Shown here: piece after piece, positions 44,669-53,984 of the stretch
Position numbering within the stretch: position 1 is the stretch's first letter
How the letters are laid out: every line of letters begins with the position of its first letter
Assembly: GCF_000332195.1 (NCBI RefSeq)
Contig: NZ_KB235922.1
Location: forward strand, 1,884,211-1,948,210
Direction: 5' to 3'
Origin: Pleurocapsa sp. PCC 7319
Lineage (GTDB): Bacteria > Cyanobacteriota > Cyanobacteriia > Cyanobacteriales > Xenococcaceae
DNA length: 64,000 bases
Program-made: the position numbers and the translations under genes
The notes under the pieces: generated by a model
Seen by the model: only the letters and a program-made list of their open reading frames with translations
Databases searched by the model: none
Told to the model about the DNA's origin: nothing

Positions 44669-46030
44669 ATGAATAGTATTTTCGAGCCATCAAAAGATAG
44701 CTCTGTGACTAGAGACGAGCAAGATTCGTCTTTTCTGCTCAATCAACCCACCAATGACGTGATTGTCACAACTCAAAAAAAACGCTCTTGGGTCAAGATA
44801 CCTATCCTAATGATCTTAATTATTTTAGGCGCGGGTATCTATTTTGCTTCTCGTCGTAGTAAAGATGTGCAGCCAGATATTAAATCTTTAACCGTACCAG
44901 TACAAACTAAAGCCCTGAACATCAGTATTGAGGCGAGTGGTAGTATTGAGCCAATTTCCTCGGTTAATATTAGTCCCAAAACTACTGGTAGATTGGCTGC
45001 ACTATATGTAGAGCAAGGAGACGCAGTTACAGCTGGGCAACTTTTAGCTCAGATGGATTCAGCTAACCTAAAAGCTGAACTAGCCCAAACGCAAGCAGAG
45101 TTAGCCCAAGCAAAGGCAGAATATACCAGAACTCTTAATGGTAGTCGTCAAGAAGCGATCGCCAGAGCCGAATCACAGGTAATATCCGCCCAGGCACAAG
45201 CCGATCTGAGTGCGAAAAGATTAGAGAAATATCGCTTTCTGACTGAAGAAGGTGCGATCGCGCAATTAACTTTAGATGAGTATCTTAGTGAAGATCAAAC
45301 AGCCCGCGCTAAGTTGGTCGAAGCAGAAGAACAATTACGAGAATTAGAAAATGGTTCTCGTTTAGAGGATATCGAGCAATTTAAGGCTAAAGTAACCGCA
45401 GCCCAAGCTAAAGTGACTTTAATTGCAACAAAACTAGAAGATACTAATATTCGCGCTCCTTTTGACGGTATTGTTAGTCAAAAATATGCGGTAGTGGGTT
45501 CAATTGTGACTCCCGATGTCTCCGCTTCTTCTACTTCCTCGGCAACATCCAGCTCTATCTTATCCATTACCTCAGAATTAGAAGTCGAGGTCAATGTCTC
45601 TGAAGCCAGAATTGCCAACATCGAGCCTAATCAAACCGTAGAAATTGTCGCCGATGCTTATCCCCATCAGACTTTTCAAGGAAGAGTCAAACAAATTGCT
45701 CCCGAAGCGATCGTTGAAAATAACGTTACTTCCTTTGAAGTCAAGGTAGAACTAATCACAGGACAATCAGAATTGCGTTCGGGCATGAATGTGGATGCCG
45801 TATTTCTTGGCAAGACAATCCCAGATGCCCTAACTATCCCCACCGTAGCCATTACCACTAACCAAGGAGAAATCGGCGTTATGGTAGCTAGCGATCGCGG
45901 AAAGGCAAAATTTAAACCTGTCAGGATTGGCTTTAGTCAAGATGGTCAAACACAAATTATTCAGGGTTTAGCATCAGGCGATCGCGTTTTTATTGATTCT
46001 CCTCCACAAAAAGATCCCAGAAAAAATTGA
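44669..46030 (+). CDS. MacA/HlyD-type periplasmic adaptor of an efflux system
   Basis: A 453-residue membrane fusion protein. An N-terminal anchor (residues 45-60: IPILMILIILGAGIYFA) is followed by the lipoyl half-motif SVNISPKTTGRLAALYVEQG, a long coiled-coil hairpin with AQTQAELAQAKAEYTR, the second lipoyl half NIRAPFDGIVSQKYAVVGSI and the beta-barrel. It should link the MacB-like ABC permease and ATPase at 46911-48835 to an outer-membrane channel. A 4-base overlap joins it to the next small gene. Confidence 0.92.
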   Translation: MNSIFEPSKDSSVTRDEQDSSFLLNQPTNDVIVTTQKKRSWVKIPILMILIILGAGIYFASRRSKDVQPDIKSLTVPVQTKALNISIEASGSIEPISSVNISPKTTGRLAALYVEQGDAVTAGQLLAQMDSANLKAELAQTQAELAQAKAEYTRTLNGSRQEAIARAESQVISAQAQADLSAKRLEKYRFLTEEGAIAQLTLDEYLSEDQTARAKLVEAEEQLRELENGSRLEDIEQFKAKVTAAQAKVTLIATKLEDTNIRAPFDGIVSQKYAVVGSIVTPDVSASSTSSATSSSILSITSELEVEVNVSEARIANIEPNQTVEIVADAYPHQTFQGRVKQIAPEAIVENNVTSFEVKVELITGQSELRSGMNVDAVFLGKTIPDALTIPTVAITTNQGEIGVMVASDRGKAKFKPVRIGFSQDGQTQIIQGLASGDRVFIDSPPQKDPRKN

Positions 46031-46515
46031 CAATATTGAGAATTATGAAAGTATCTATGCAGCTGAAATTAGTTTCGTTAATAGCGTTAGTTTTTGGCAC
46101 TACTTTTGTTACAGCCCATATTGCTTCATCAGGTTATATTGTTCAGCCAACTATTGCCACTGTATCAAGACAGAGTCCTGCTCCTCCTAGGGTCGATCAT
46201 TCCATACCTTCCCTGCCAGGTAAATTAGCTTTAAATGAAAGCCAACAAAAAAGTATTGTCCAAATCAATCGAAAATTTACCCACAAAATTCATGAAATAT
46301 TGACAGTAAGACAATTACAACAATTTAGAACTTCACTCGCTCGTGGTTTAACTTTACATCCTGCTTTAAATACTCTTTCTCTGACAAGTAAACAACAGAA
46401 TAAACTGAGAATTGCTCTTCAATTAGCTCAAAGGCAAATTCAACAGGTACTTACGCCCGCTCAGTTGCAATATATTAAACAACGTGAATTCGATGAGGAC
46501 AAAATTAATTTGTAA
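46027..46515 (+). CDS. Secreted small helical protein, Spy/CpxP-like
   Basis: A 162-residue exported protein; more likely starts are MKVSMQLKLVSLIALVFGTT (ATG 46045) or the ATG at 46057. After the signal peptide the chain is basic and helical, with two LT-x-Q-like segments (LTSKQQNKLRIALQLAQRQI; LTPAQLQYIKQREF) reminiscent of Spy/CpxP periplasmic chaperones. Family assignment is a guess from pattern. It overlaps the adaptor gene by 4 bases and lies within the efflux operon. Confidence 0.55.
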   Translation: MTILRIMKVSMQLKLVSLIALVFGTTFVTAHIASSGYIVQPTIATVSRQSPAPPRVDHSIPSLPGKLALNESQQKSIVQINRKFTHKIHEILTVRQLQQFRTSLARGLTLHPALNTLSLTSKQQNKLRIALQLAQRQIQQVLTPAQLQYIKQREFDEDKINL

Positions 46516-46910
46516 GAAGTAGGGAATAGTGAAAGGGGAAACCCCGTTGTCCCAAAGGGATACCGCAAGCATAAGTAAACTTCGTAAGAAGGCAACAGGC
46601 TATATTTTCCGTTCCTATTGACATCAAAGTTTGAGGATGTTTTTTAGAATTTCAATTTAAATGTCGTTGGTCGAACTAACGTTAATCAGCAACAAGAGAT
46701 TTAAACTCGTCAACTTAAATAAGAATTAGCTAGCAAAGCATATATCTTAACCGAACTTTAGTTACGAAGGGGTTTGGGGAAGCCGTCACTTCCCCAACAG
46801 GGGGTCTGGGGGAAAGTTCCCCCAGAGATAAATATAGTTTTAAAGAATAAATTACCTACTAAATAGTTCAGTATTTAGCATTATCAATCCACATCAAGCC
46901 TCCTTAATAT
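46516..46910. other. Intergenic region with two strong hairpins
   Basis: About 395 bases inside the efflux cluster. Stem 1 is TTGGGGAAG (46774-46782) with CTTCCCCAA (46789-46797); stem 2 is TCTGGGGGAA (46805-46814) with TTCCCCCAGA (46817-46826). The paired hairpins look like a dispersed repeat rather than a gene-specific terminator. No gene seen. Confidence 0.55.
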
Positions 46911-48140
46911 ATGAGTACAAATTTCTTAGAAAACATCAAGATGGCAAGTAAAACCCTCAGTGCTAATAAGCTGCGAAGCGGTCTGACTATGCTGGGGGTG
47001 ATTATTGGCAATGCTTCAGTAATTGCTATGGTTGCAGTGGGACAAGGGGGACAAAAATATATTACTCAGCAATTTGAGTCATTAGGTACCAATGTTTTAT
47101 TTGTCTTTCCCGGTGTGGAACAAAGAGGACCTCAAGCTGGAGTAGTACAGGCAAATAGTCTAGTGTTAGCTGATGCTGAAGCGATCGCTCTGGAAGTTCC
47201 TGCAGTAACAGAAGTAGCCCCAGAAAAAAGTGAACGTACACTAGTTACTTATTATGATCGAGAAACTCAGGTAAATATTACTGGCACTACCCCAGAATAT
47301 CCCAGCGTAAGAGATGCTCAAGTTGCTAGGGGAGAGTTTTTCAATTTCTTAGATGTCAAAACAGGCGATCGCGTAGCTGTATTAGGCAGTGATACTGCCC
47401 AAACTCTATTTGGTACCCAAAATCCCTTGGAGCAAAAAATTCGGATTCGCAATCTCAGTTTTAGAGTGATTGGAGTGATGGAAGAAAAAGGAGCCTCTCT
47501 AGGACAAAATCAAGATGAGGTGATATTTATTCCCATTACCGTGATGGCAAACCAGATCTCAGGACAAGAAAGTAATCAATCTAGTCCTACTCTCCAGTCT
47601 ATTGCCGTAGCAGCCAAAAATCCCGACAACTCTAGTGCAGCACAATATCAAATTACTAATCTATTGCGATTACGCCACAACATCCTTAAAGGTGAAGATG
47701 ATTTTAGCGTCCGTAGTCAACAAGATTTAATGGCAACTGCCGATCGAGTGACAAATATTTTAGTTCTCGTCTTAGGTGCAACCGCAGGTATCTCCCTAGT
47801 AGTCGGCGGCATCGGCATTATGAATATTATGTTGGTTTCGGTAGTGGAACGCACTCAAGAAATTGGCTTGCGTAAAGCCTTGGGTGCAACTGGTAACGAT
47901 ATTTTAATTCAATTTACTATTGAAGCAATTATTTTGGCTACTATTGGCGGTTTCATTGGTATTGGCTTAGGTGTAGGAGGAACAGTGATTATAGCGGCTC
48001 TCTCTCCCTTGGAAGCAATTGTTAGCTCTCAGGCGATTGTTGTCGCCATGACTGTTTCTGGGGCAATAGGTCTAATTTTTGGCGTTGTTCCCGCCCGTAA
48101 TGCAGCACAGCTAGATCCTATTATTGCTTTGAGGAGTTAA
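46911..48140 (+). CDS. MacB-like ABC transporter permease
   Basis: A 409-residue permease of the FtsX/MacB fold. The N-terminal helix MASKTLSANKLRSGLTMLGV is followed by a large periplasmic MacB-PCD domain (about 45-270), and three C-terminal helices (LVLVLGATAGISLVVGGIGI; TIEAIILATIGGFIGIGLGV; VAMTVSGAIGLIFGVVPA). The mechanotransmission motif ERTQEIGLRKALGATGNDIL is present. The ATPase is encoded 5 bases downstream. MacAB systems export macrolides, peptides or lipids; substrate not known. Confidence 0.94.
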   Translation: MSTNFLENIKMASKTLSANKLRSGLTMLGVIIGNASVIAMVAVGQGGQKYITQQFESLGTNVLFVFPGVEQRGPQAGVVQANSLVLADAEAIALEVPAVTEVAPEKSERTLVTYYDRETQVNITGTTPEYPSVRDAQVARGEFFNFLDVKTGDRVAVLGSDTAQTLFGTQNPLEQKIRIRNLSFRVIGVMEEKGASLGQNQDEVIFIPITVMANQISGQESNQSSPTLQSIAVAAKNPDNSSAAQYQITNLLRLRHNILKGEDDFSVRSQQDLMATADRVTNILVLVLGATAGISLVVGGIGIMNIMLVSVVERTQEIGLRKALGATGNDILIQFTIEAIILATIGGFIGIGLGVGGTVIIAALSPLEAIVSSQAIVVAMTVSGAIGLIFGVVPARNAAQLDPIIALRS

Positions 48141-48145
48141 ATTCA

Positions 48146-48835
48146 ATGAACTCTAATTCGGTCATTATCGATCTCCAGCAAATCGAGAAATACTATCAGT
48201 TTGGTGGAACGATTACCAGGATACTGCGAGCGATCGATTTAAAGATTTCTACTGGAGAAAGCTGTGCCATTATGGGAACTTCTGGCTCTGGCAAGTCTAC
48301 TTTAATGAATATTATTGGTTGTTTAGATCGTCCCAGTGCTGGCAAATACTACTTAAACGGTCAAGCAGTTGCTGGACTGAGCGATAACCAGTTAGCATTC
48401 ATTCGTAATCATCAAATTGGTTTTGTCTTCCAGCAGTTTTACCTCTTACCCGAAATGACTGCCTTAGAAAATGTCATGCTGCCCATGGCATATGCTGGCA
48501 TTCCCTACATCAAACGCTTTAATCGGGCAGCAATTGCTTTACAAAACGTAGGTTTGGAATTGCAGTTACACAAGTATCCCAATCAGTTATCAGGTGGTCA
48601 ACAACAACGAGTGGCAATTGCCCGTGCGATCGTTAACCATCCCCTACTTCTCTTGGCAGATGAACCGACTGGTGCTTTAGATTCACGAACTAGTCAAGAG
48701 ATTATGGATGTTTTTGATTCTCTACATCGTAGTGGGAAAACTGTGGTCATAGTTACTCACGATCGCCAAGTTGCTAACTTTTGTCAGCGAGTTATCAACA
48801 TTCAAGATGGAAAAGTTAAATGTCTTTCAAGATAA
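48146..48835 (+). CDS. MacB/LolD-type ABC transporter ATP-binding protein
   Basis: A 229-residue ATPase with Walker A GTSGSGKSTLMNI, Q-loop IGFVFQQFYLLPEMTALENV, signature QLSGGQQQRVAIARAI, Walker B LLLADEPTGALDS and switch His VIVTHDRQVA. The domain architecture is that of stand-alone MacB/LolD ATPases; it supplies the energy for the preceding permease. It is the last gene of the efflux operon and is convergent with the Coq4-like gene. Confidence 0.95.
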   Translation: MNSNSVIIDLQQIEKYYQFGGTITRILRAIDLKISTGESCAIMGTSGSGKSTLMNIIGCLDRPSAGKYYLNGQAVAGLSDNQLAFIRNHQIGFVFQQFYLLPEMTALENVMLPMAYAGIPYIKRFNRAAIALQNVGLELQLHKYPNQLSGGQQQRVAIARAIVNHPLLLLADEPTGALDSRTSQEIMDVFDSLHRSGKTVVIVTHDRQVANFCQRVINIQDGKVKCLSR

Positions 48836-48851
48836 ATTATTGATTCTGAAC

Positions 48852-49361
48852 TCAAGATTTTATTAATGGCAGCAAGTCGAATTCTTGACGTATTTCTAGA
48901 AGAGAGCGATCGAGCAAAGAATAGTAGTTAAGAAAAGGATAATATTTGTTTCTGCCACGGTTTTTAAACCAAATTATCACTAATTCTGGTATTAGTCGCG
49001 GTAAAACAAATAATATAGAACTATAAAGCCCCACTACACCATGTTGCTTAATTAAATCATCATACATAATGTTGATCGCTGGCTTAATTTGCGGATCTCG
49101 ATTAGTACGTATATAGTCCCTCAACTTAAAATCGCTTGTCCCAAAGCTTAACGGTAATAATTTAATTTCGTCATACATATTGGTGTCACAGCCCAAAATT
49201 ACATGAGAGACATCGTGAGCGAGTAAGATTTGGGCAAACTCTGGAGATAATTTTCTGGGATCGGTAATTCTGGGATTAACAGCATAATACTCTTCTAGCC
49301 CCTGTTGTAAAGTTTGAGTACTATATTTATTTACATAATTAGGACGGGGACGAAGACTCAT
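48852..49361 (-). CDS. Coq4-like protein
   Basis: A 169-residue protein with the motif HDVSHVILGCDTNMYDE, which fits the HDxxH-x11-E signature of Coq4, the ubiquinone-biosynthesis scaffold or decarboxylase. A hydrophobic segment follows (VGLYSSILFVLPRLIPELVI). Cyanobacteria make plastoquinone, not ubiquinone, so the substrate here is open. It is divergent from the TetR gene with 47 bases between start codons, so the regulator may control it. Confidence 0.65.
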   Translation of the reverse strand: MSLRPRPNYVNKYSTQTLQQGLEEYYAVNPRITDPRKLSPEFAQILLAHDVSHVILGCDTNMYDEIKLLPLSFGTSDFKLRDYIRTNRDPQIKPAINIMYDDLIKQHGVVGLYSSILFVLPRLIPELVIIWFKNRGRNKYYPFLNYYSLLDRSLLEIRQEFDLLPLIKS

Positions 49362-49408
49362 AATATTGATTACGATACGCTACTGTTTCGTAACTTTATA
49401 ATAACACT

Positions 49409-49993
49409 ATGAAAAATCCTCAGAAAAAAACGCCAGGAAGACCTCGTAGCGCTCAATCTCATCAAGCGATGTTAAAAGCTACTTTAGAACTTCTAGGAGA
49501 AGTGGGTTTTGCCGCCATGAGTATTGAAGCAATTGCAGCTCGGGCTAAAGTAGGCAAAACTACGATTTACCGACGCTATAAAAGTAAAGCAGAATTGGTA
49601 GCCGATGCGATCGAAAGTATCCGTCAAGATGTGATCATTCCTGATACTGGGAATCTGAGCAGTGATATTGATGAGCTAATTAAAAATGCCGCTCAAATTA
49701 CTCTTAGTCCCTTAGGAAGACAGGCTGTAGCAATGATCATTAGCAGTGCCGCAAGTAACTCTCAGTTTGCCCAAATCTATTGGACCAACTATTTGCAACC
49801 CCGACGCAAAGCTTTTGCAGTAGTAATTGAGCGAGCTATCACCAGAAATGAAGTTGAACCAGATTTAGATCCTGGTTTAGTCTTCGATGCTATGAGTGGC
49901 ATAATGCTCTATGCCACAATCTTTCAACCGACAACCGAATCTTGGTCGGAATATGTTCGAAGAGCATTACAGCTTTTAATACCAAGAGGTTAA
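49409..49993 (+). CDS. TetR-family transcriptional regulator
   Basis: A 194-residue repressor. The N-terminal helix-turn-helix is MLKATLELLGEVGFAAMSIE, AIAARAKVGKTTIYRRYKSK and AELVADA, canonical for TetR. The ligand-binding domain (about 70-190) matches the TetR_C_16/PsrA-like class in general shape only. It is divergent from the Coq4-like gene and near the efflux operon, and TetR proteins commonly control adjacent transporters or enzymes. No operator palindrome could be picked out in the short gap. Confidence 0.92.
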   Translation: MKNPQKKTPGRPRSAQSHQAMLKATLELLGEVGFAAMSIEAIAARAKVGKTTIYRRYKSKAELVADAIESIRQDVIIPDTGNLSSDIDELIKNAAQITLSPLGRQAVAMIISSAASNSQFAQIYWTNYLQPRRKAFAVVIERAITRNEVEPDLDPGLVFDAMSGIMLYATIFQPTTESWSEYVRRALQLLIPRG

Positions 49994-50022
49994 ATCAAGC
50001 TTTCCTTATCCATTTACTAAGA

Positions 50023-51498
50023 CTATTTCAGTAAAGCTTCCCCTCTACGAAATAACTCCCGTGCATAGTCTGTCCAGGTACCTTGTCCCCAATAGCGGAA
50101 ACAACTGGTTTCAACTAGCAATACATATAGCAGAGCTTCCTGATACTCCTTAGTTTTTGTTACTGAAGCATCTTTAGCTACTAAAGAATCGAATTTTTGG
50201 TGGAACATGGCACTTAATTGATTCATGGGTTCCAGAACATTTTCGTAACCTTTTACCCAACTAAGATCGTCTGTCCATGATGCCCCATCCATGTGAAACT
50301 GATGATCTGTCTCCTGTAAATGGGCGATCGCTTGAGCTACTTTCTCAGGAGTAGCAGAGCTAGGATCGACTTGTTGCCAGATTTTGTGTTGTCCCACTGC
50401 TTGGCAAGTAGGATAATCTTCGGGTTTTACTCCCGTAGCTTCAATTAATTCGATATATTCAGTGCCATTAAAGCCAACAATATTATTGTTATCTTTGAGT
50501 TCATGCCACACAGGTTGATAATCGCGAGCGAATTCATTCATCATCACCCCGCCATTTTCGCCATCGGCAATTTGACTAACACAACTAGGTACAGAAACAT
50601 CTCCAATTTGTTGTTTGCCTCTGCCTTTTGCTTCGTGATAGGGCTGCATCTGAGCCACTAATTTAGTATCTGAACCTTGAGTTTTAATTAGGGCAGTAAT
50701 ACTAATCGTCTCTCCTTTGGAGTTATGAGCAACGAGACGATTCGGTAAATATTTGTCATCGTGGTGTAACCCTGAACCGTCTAACCTTTCAACTGAGTGT
50801 TCCTGCACTAGTAGCCAAGTATAACCACATTCTTTAAGAGCTTTAATATATTCATACAGAGTGTCAGGATTGTTGGGAAGGTGCATTTCTGGGGGAGAAA
50901 ACCCTTTGACCCTTTTAAGAGCCTCAAAACCAAAGATGGCGGCAAAGTAATGTTGCCATGCTTGAATCTGTAACTTGATATCGGGAATCGGTGTTGAGGG
51001 AACAACTGCATGACTCCACATCGTACCCAACCATTCTACATAGGGCTGATACTGAGGTTCGCAAGTGATTTTTTTCAAGTTATCCAGAATATCGTTACGC
51101 CCCATCTGCTGAAAACCCCAGAGCAGATTACCAGAATAATCCAGCATGATGCGAGGATTGCAACCATTGGCAACTAATTCAGGAATCCAGTCGCCCATGC
51201 GACTATAGCACCAGGCAAATACTTCTGCATTGTGATTATCCCCATCATGGGGATTTTCCAACATATGTTGTAAGTTGCAGATCGGTTCTCCATTTGCTCC
51301 TGCGGGGATCGTAGGTTGGTGCATATGGAGGGCGCAAGCAAACCCAGCACTAATTTGATTAAGCTCTAGATTACTTTGGGGTAAAAATACTGGTTGGTTA
51401 TGATTAACTATGGTCGCGATTTCTGATTCCCAACCGCAGATGTTGGGTAAGCCATTAGTTGATATTTCGAGATTATTTCGAGGTGCAGTTGCGATCAC
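50023..51498 (-). CDS. Glycoside hydrolase family 57-type protein
   Basis: A 491-residue protein. The opening FACALHMHQPTIPAGANGEP is the GH57 first conserved region (H-x-H-Q-P). Later WGFQQMGRNDIL, FSPPEMHLPN (Glu near the expected nucleophile region), and DGENGGVMMNEFARDY agree with a (beta/alpha)7 barrel. The chain ends normally with YARELFRRGEALLK. GH57 enzymes act on alpha-glucans such as glycogen; in cyanobacteria this subgroup is not characterised. Its own promoter lies in the 205-base gap to the left of the cupin gene. Confidence 0.85.
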   Translation of the reverse strand: MIATAPRNNLEISTNGLPNICGWESEIATIVNHNQPVFLPQSNLELNQISAGFACALHMHQPTIPAGANGEPICNLQHMLENPHDGDNHNAEVFAWCYSRMGDWIPELVANGCNPRIMLDYSGNLLWGFQQMGRNDILDNLKKITCEPQYQPYVEWLGTMWSHAVVPSTPIPDIKLQIQAWQHYFAAIFGFEALKRVKGFSPPEMHLPNNPDTLYEYIKALKECGYTWLLVQEHSVERLDGSGLHHDDKYLPNRLVAHNSKGETISITALIKTQGSDTKLVAQMQPYHEAKGRGKQQIGDVSVPSCVSQIADGENGGVMMNEFARDYQPVWHELKDNNNIVGFNGTEYIELIEATGVKPEDYPTCQAVGQHKIWQQVDPSSATPEKVAQAIAHLQETDHQFHMDGASWTDDLSWVKGYENVLEPMNQLSAMFHQKFDSLVAKDASVTKTKEYQEALLYVLLVETSCFRYWGQGTWTDYARELFRRGEALLK

Positions 51499-51702
51499 TA
51501 TTAGTGTCCTTTAAGATCATGAGAAGATACTCACCTATTGTAGAGTTATTGACTAGCTATCAACAGCACAAAATCTAAAGGTATTTTTAAGAAAATTAGC
51601 CAAATTTTGCTCATAATTTTCTGACTTAAGAAGTATATTTTGCTCGCTTAAGTGGCAAAATTAAATATCAACAAATAATTAAATATCAACAAATAATCGA
51701 TT

Positions 51703-52158
51703 CTAATTAATATGAGCTAGGGAATCTATACGAGACAAAACTCTCATATCCGTTTCATCTAAAGTTGCCGGTATACCGCTGCGAATTAACTCAGAAAAGT
51801 CTTCATTGGGAACCATAATACATAATGCATATAAACGCTCAGAGCCAGTATTTTTGAGATAATGAGTTCCTGTTTTAGGCATCAATACACTGTCACCACT
51901 ACGTAAAGGCACCTCTTTGCCATCACATATTGCCATACCTTCACCCTTGAGGATAAAAAACATTTCTACTGCGAAGTTATGGCGATGGGGAGGAGTTGCA
52001 CTACCAACATCAAAAATTTCTACACAAACGGTTAGTGAATCGTTAGCATTACTAGGATCGAAGATGATCGCTAGGCGGTTATTATCTTCAGGACTAATGC
52101 GATAAGCTTGATAATCCTTAAGGGTTTTGATTACGGGAATCATGCAACGTTCGTTCAT
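51703..52158 (-). CDS. Small cupin protein
   Basis: A 151-residue single cupin; MIPVIKTLKDYQAYRISPED at codon 6 is also a good start. The two cupin motifs are ATPPHRHNFAVEMFFILKGE (His, His, Glu) and SVLMPKTGTHYLKNTG (His), so a metal site is probable. Single cupins of this kind bind Mn, Fe or Zn and can act as isomerases, dioxygenases or sensors; the substrate is unknown. It lies just downstream of the zinc-type transporter genes. Confidence 0.85.
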   Translation of the reverse strand: MNERCMIPVIKTLKDYQAYRISPEDNNRLAIIFDPSNANDSLTVCVEIFDVGSATPPHRHNFAVEMFFILKGEGMAICDGKEVPLRSGDSVLMPKTGTHYLKNTGSERLYALCIMVPNEDFSELIRSGIPATLDETDMRVLSRIDSLAHIN

Positions 52159-52244
52159 TGCGTTCTAGCACCAGTTTTCGATTATTCATTTTTCATTGTG
52201 GCTTAATCACTAGAGATGAACGATAAATCCTTACAACTTTTTTA

Positions 52245-53141
52245 TTATTTCCCTCTAGATGAAATTTGTTTCAGAATTAACTTGAACCACCTCTGAAATT
52301 TAGTTTTTAATTCTGGTTCAGTCATGATGCCTTGACTTGGACTAAATATAAATGCTAACAGAAATAAAACAAAAATTACCATTACAATTGCTGCTCCCGA
52401 TGGTAAATCAAAATAGTAACTACCATACATTCCGATAATGCTAGAAACTGCACCAATAATTGAGCCGAGGATCATCATTTGGTAGAGTTCTTTAACCAGT
52501 AAATAAGCTGTAATAGCGGGACCGACTAATAATGACATCACTAGCAATACCCCTACAGTTTGCATACTAGCAACTATGGTTAAGGTAATGGCACAAATTA
52601 AACCTAAATAAAGCAAATTTACTGGTAAACCACAGGCTTTTGCTCCCAGAGGATCGAAAGTATAAAATTCTAGTTCTTTGTAAAAAAGTTTGGTTAATAA
52701 AAGAATGATGCTGGTGATAATTACTGTCCGCCAAACATCGCTACTAGTTACCCCTAAAATATCACCGAAAAGAATCTCATCCAGTTGAATCTGATTAGTT
52801 TCCAAAGAAGTAATTAAAATTACTCCTAATGCCAAAAAACTCGTTAAAGTTAATGCCATTGCTGCATCAACTTTAATTCGCGATCGCCGTTGAATACCCA
52901 TTACCACCAAAGCACTCATCAACCCGGCAATAAAGGCACCAATTGCTAAATTTATTTCTAAGAAAAAAGCGATCGCAATCCCAGGCAACACAGCATGAGA
53001 AATTACACCACTCATCATGCCCATCTGTTGCAGAATTAAATAGCTACCAACTACTGCACTGAGAATTCCTAAAGAAAAGCCAATGGCGATCGCCTGGCGC
53101 ATGAATTCAAATTCTAAAGGTTCAGCTAACCAATTTAACAT
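52245..53141 (-). CDS. znuB: Metal ABC transporter permease (ZnuB type)
   Basis: A 298-residue inner-membrane permease of the ABC-3 family with about eight helices. Typical blocks are VVGSYLILQQMGMMSGVISH, AVLPGIAIAFFL, LDEILFGDILGVTSSDVWRT, FDPLGAKACGLP, and VASMQTVGVLLVMSLLVGPA. It overlaps the end of the ATPase gene by 20 bases (both minus strand), so they form one transcription unit. The family transports Zn2+ or Mn2+; Zn2+ is inferred from the His-rich binding protein encoded divergently. Mn2+ remains possible. Confidence 0.9.
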   Translation of the reverse strand: MLNWLAEPLEFEFMRQAIAIGFSLGILSAVVGSYLILQQMGMMSGVISHAVLPGIAIAFFLEINLAIGAFIAGLMSALVVMGIQRRSRIKVDAAMALTLTSFLALGVILITSLETNQIQLDEILFGDILGVTSSDVWRTVIITSIILLLTKLFYKELEFYTFDPLGAKACGLPVNLLYLGLICAITLTIVASMQTVGVLLVMSLLVGPAITAYLLVKELYQMMILGSIIGAVSSIIGMYGSYYFDLPSGAAIVMVIFVLFLLAFIFSPSQGIMTEPELKTKFQRWFKLILKQISSRGK

Positions 53142-53886
53142 TGGGGCGTTGATAGCTACTGCTTAATGGTTGGAAACTAATTGTAGAATATCTATCGTAT
53201 GCCTGGTTAATATTTTCGTTAGTTAAGACTTCGGTTTTAGAACCCGCAGCTATCAACTGCTTATTTAATAACAATAGTTGGTCATAATTTTCGAGAGTTT
53301 CACTCAGATCGTGACTGATTACCAATAAAGTTTTGTGTTGCGCTTTGAGTTCGGCGAAAATATCAAAAATAATTGCTTCTGTTTGTCGATCTACATTATT
53401 AAACGGTTCGTCAAATAACAACAAATCTGCTGATTGAGCGATCGCTCTGGCGAGAAAAACCCTTTGTTGTTGTCCGCCCGATAATTCTCGGATTTGACGC
53501 TGGCGATATTGCCACATTCCCACCCTTTTCAGAGCATCTTGCACTATTAATCGAGATTGCTTGCTAGGCGAGCGCAACCATCCTGTAGCCGCAGTTCTTC
53601 CCATCATCACAACTTTGGCAACAGTTATGGGATAATCCCAATCAATTTGCGATCGCTGAGGTACATAAGCCACTCTTTTTAACTGTTGTTTGATCGGCTT
53701 GGCTTCCCAGGTAACTGTTCCCTGAGCTATGGGAACTAAACCTAAAATAGCTTTGATCAAGGTACTTTTTCCGGCACCATTCGGTCCTAATAAAGCTGTG
53801 ACCTGTCCCGGATGTAGAGAAAATGAAACTTCTTTAACTGCCGAAGTGTGGCGATAATTAATATTGAGCTGACAAACTTCAAGCAT
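53122..53886 (-). CDS. znuC: Metal ABC transporter ATP-binding protein (ZnuC type)
   Basis: A 254-residue ATPase with Walker A GPNGAGKSTLIKAIL, signature ELSGGQQQRVFLARAI, Walker B LLLFDEPFNNVD and switch His LLVISHDLSETLENYDQLLL. The ABC-3 context and the RVAYVPQRSQIDWDYPITV Q-loop are typical of the manganese/zinc subfamily. It precedes the permease gene, and its start is 98 bases from the divergent binding-protein gene, so all three are controlled from that short region. Confidence 0.92.
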   Translation of the reverse strand: MLEVCQLNINYRHTSAVKEVSFSLHPGQVTALLGPNGAGKSTLIKAILGLVPIAQGTVTWEAKPIKQQLKRVAYVPQRSQIDWDYPITVAKVVMMGRTAATGWLRSPSKQSRLIVQDALKRVGMWQYRQRQIRELSGGQQQRVFLARAIAQSADLLLFDEPFNNVDRQTEAIIFDIFAELKAQHKTLLVISHDLSETLENYDQLLLLNKQLIAAGSKTEVLTNENINQAYDRYSTISFQPLSSSYQRPNVKLVS

Positions 53887-53899
53887 TAATAATTGGGAA

Positions 53900-53950
53900 T
53901 GAGACTTGTTATCATTCTACATTATAATAATTGGAATCATTATCATAATG
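53900..53950. promoter_or_regulatory. Candidate Zur/Fur-type operator between znuC and znuA
   Basis: AT-rich imperfect dyads with TTATCA/TGATAA-like elements occur twice (GTTATCATTC near 53908 and AATCATTATCATAATG at 53935-53950). Cyanobacterial Zur sites resemble TGATAATNATTATCA. The position between divergent znuCB and znuA supports the reading; the match is partial. Confidence 0.45.
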
Positions 53951-53984
53951 CTTCATAATATTTATTCAATTAAAAAGTTTACTT

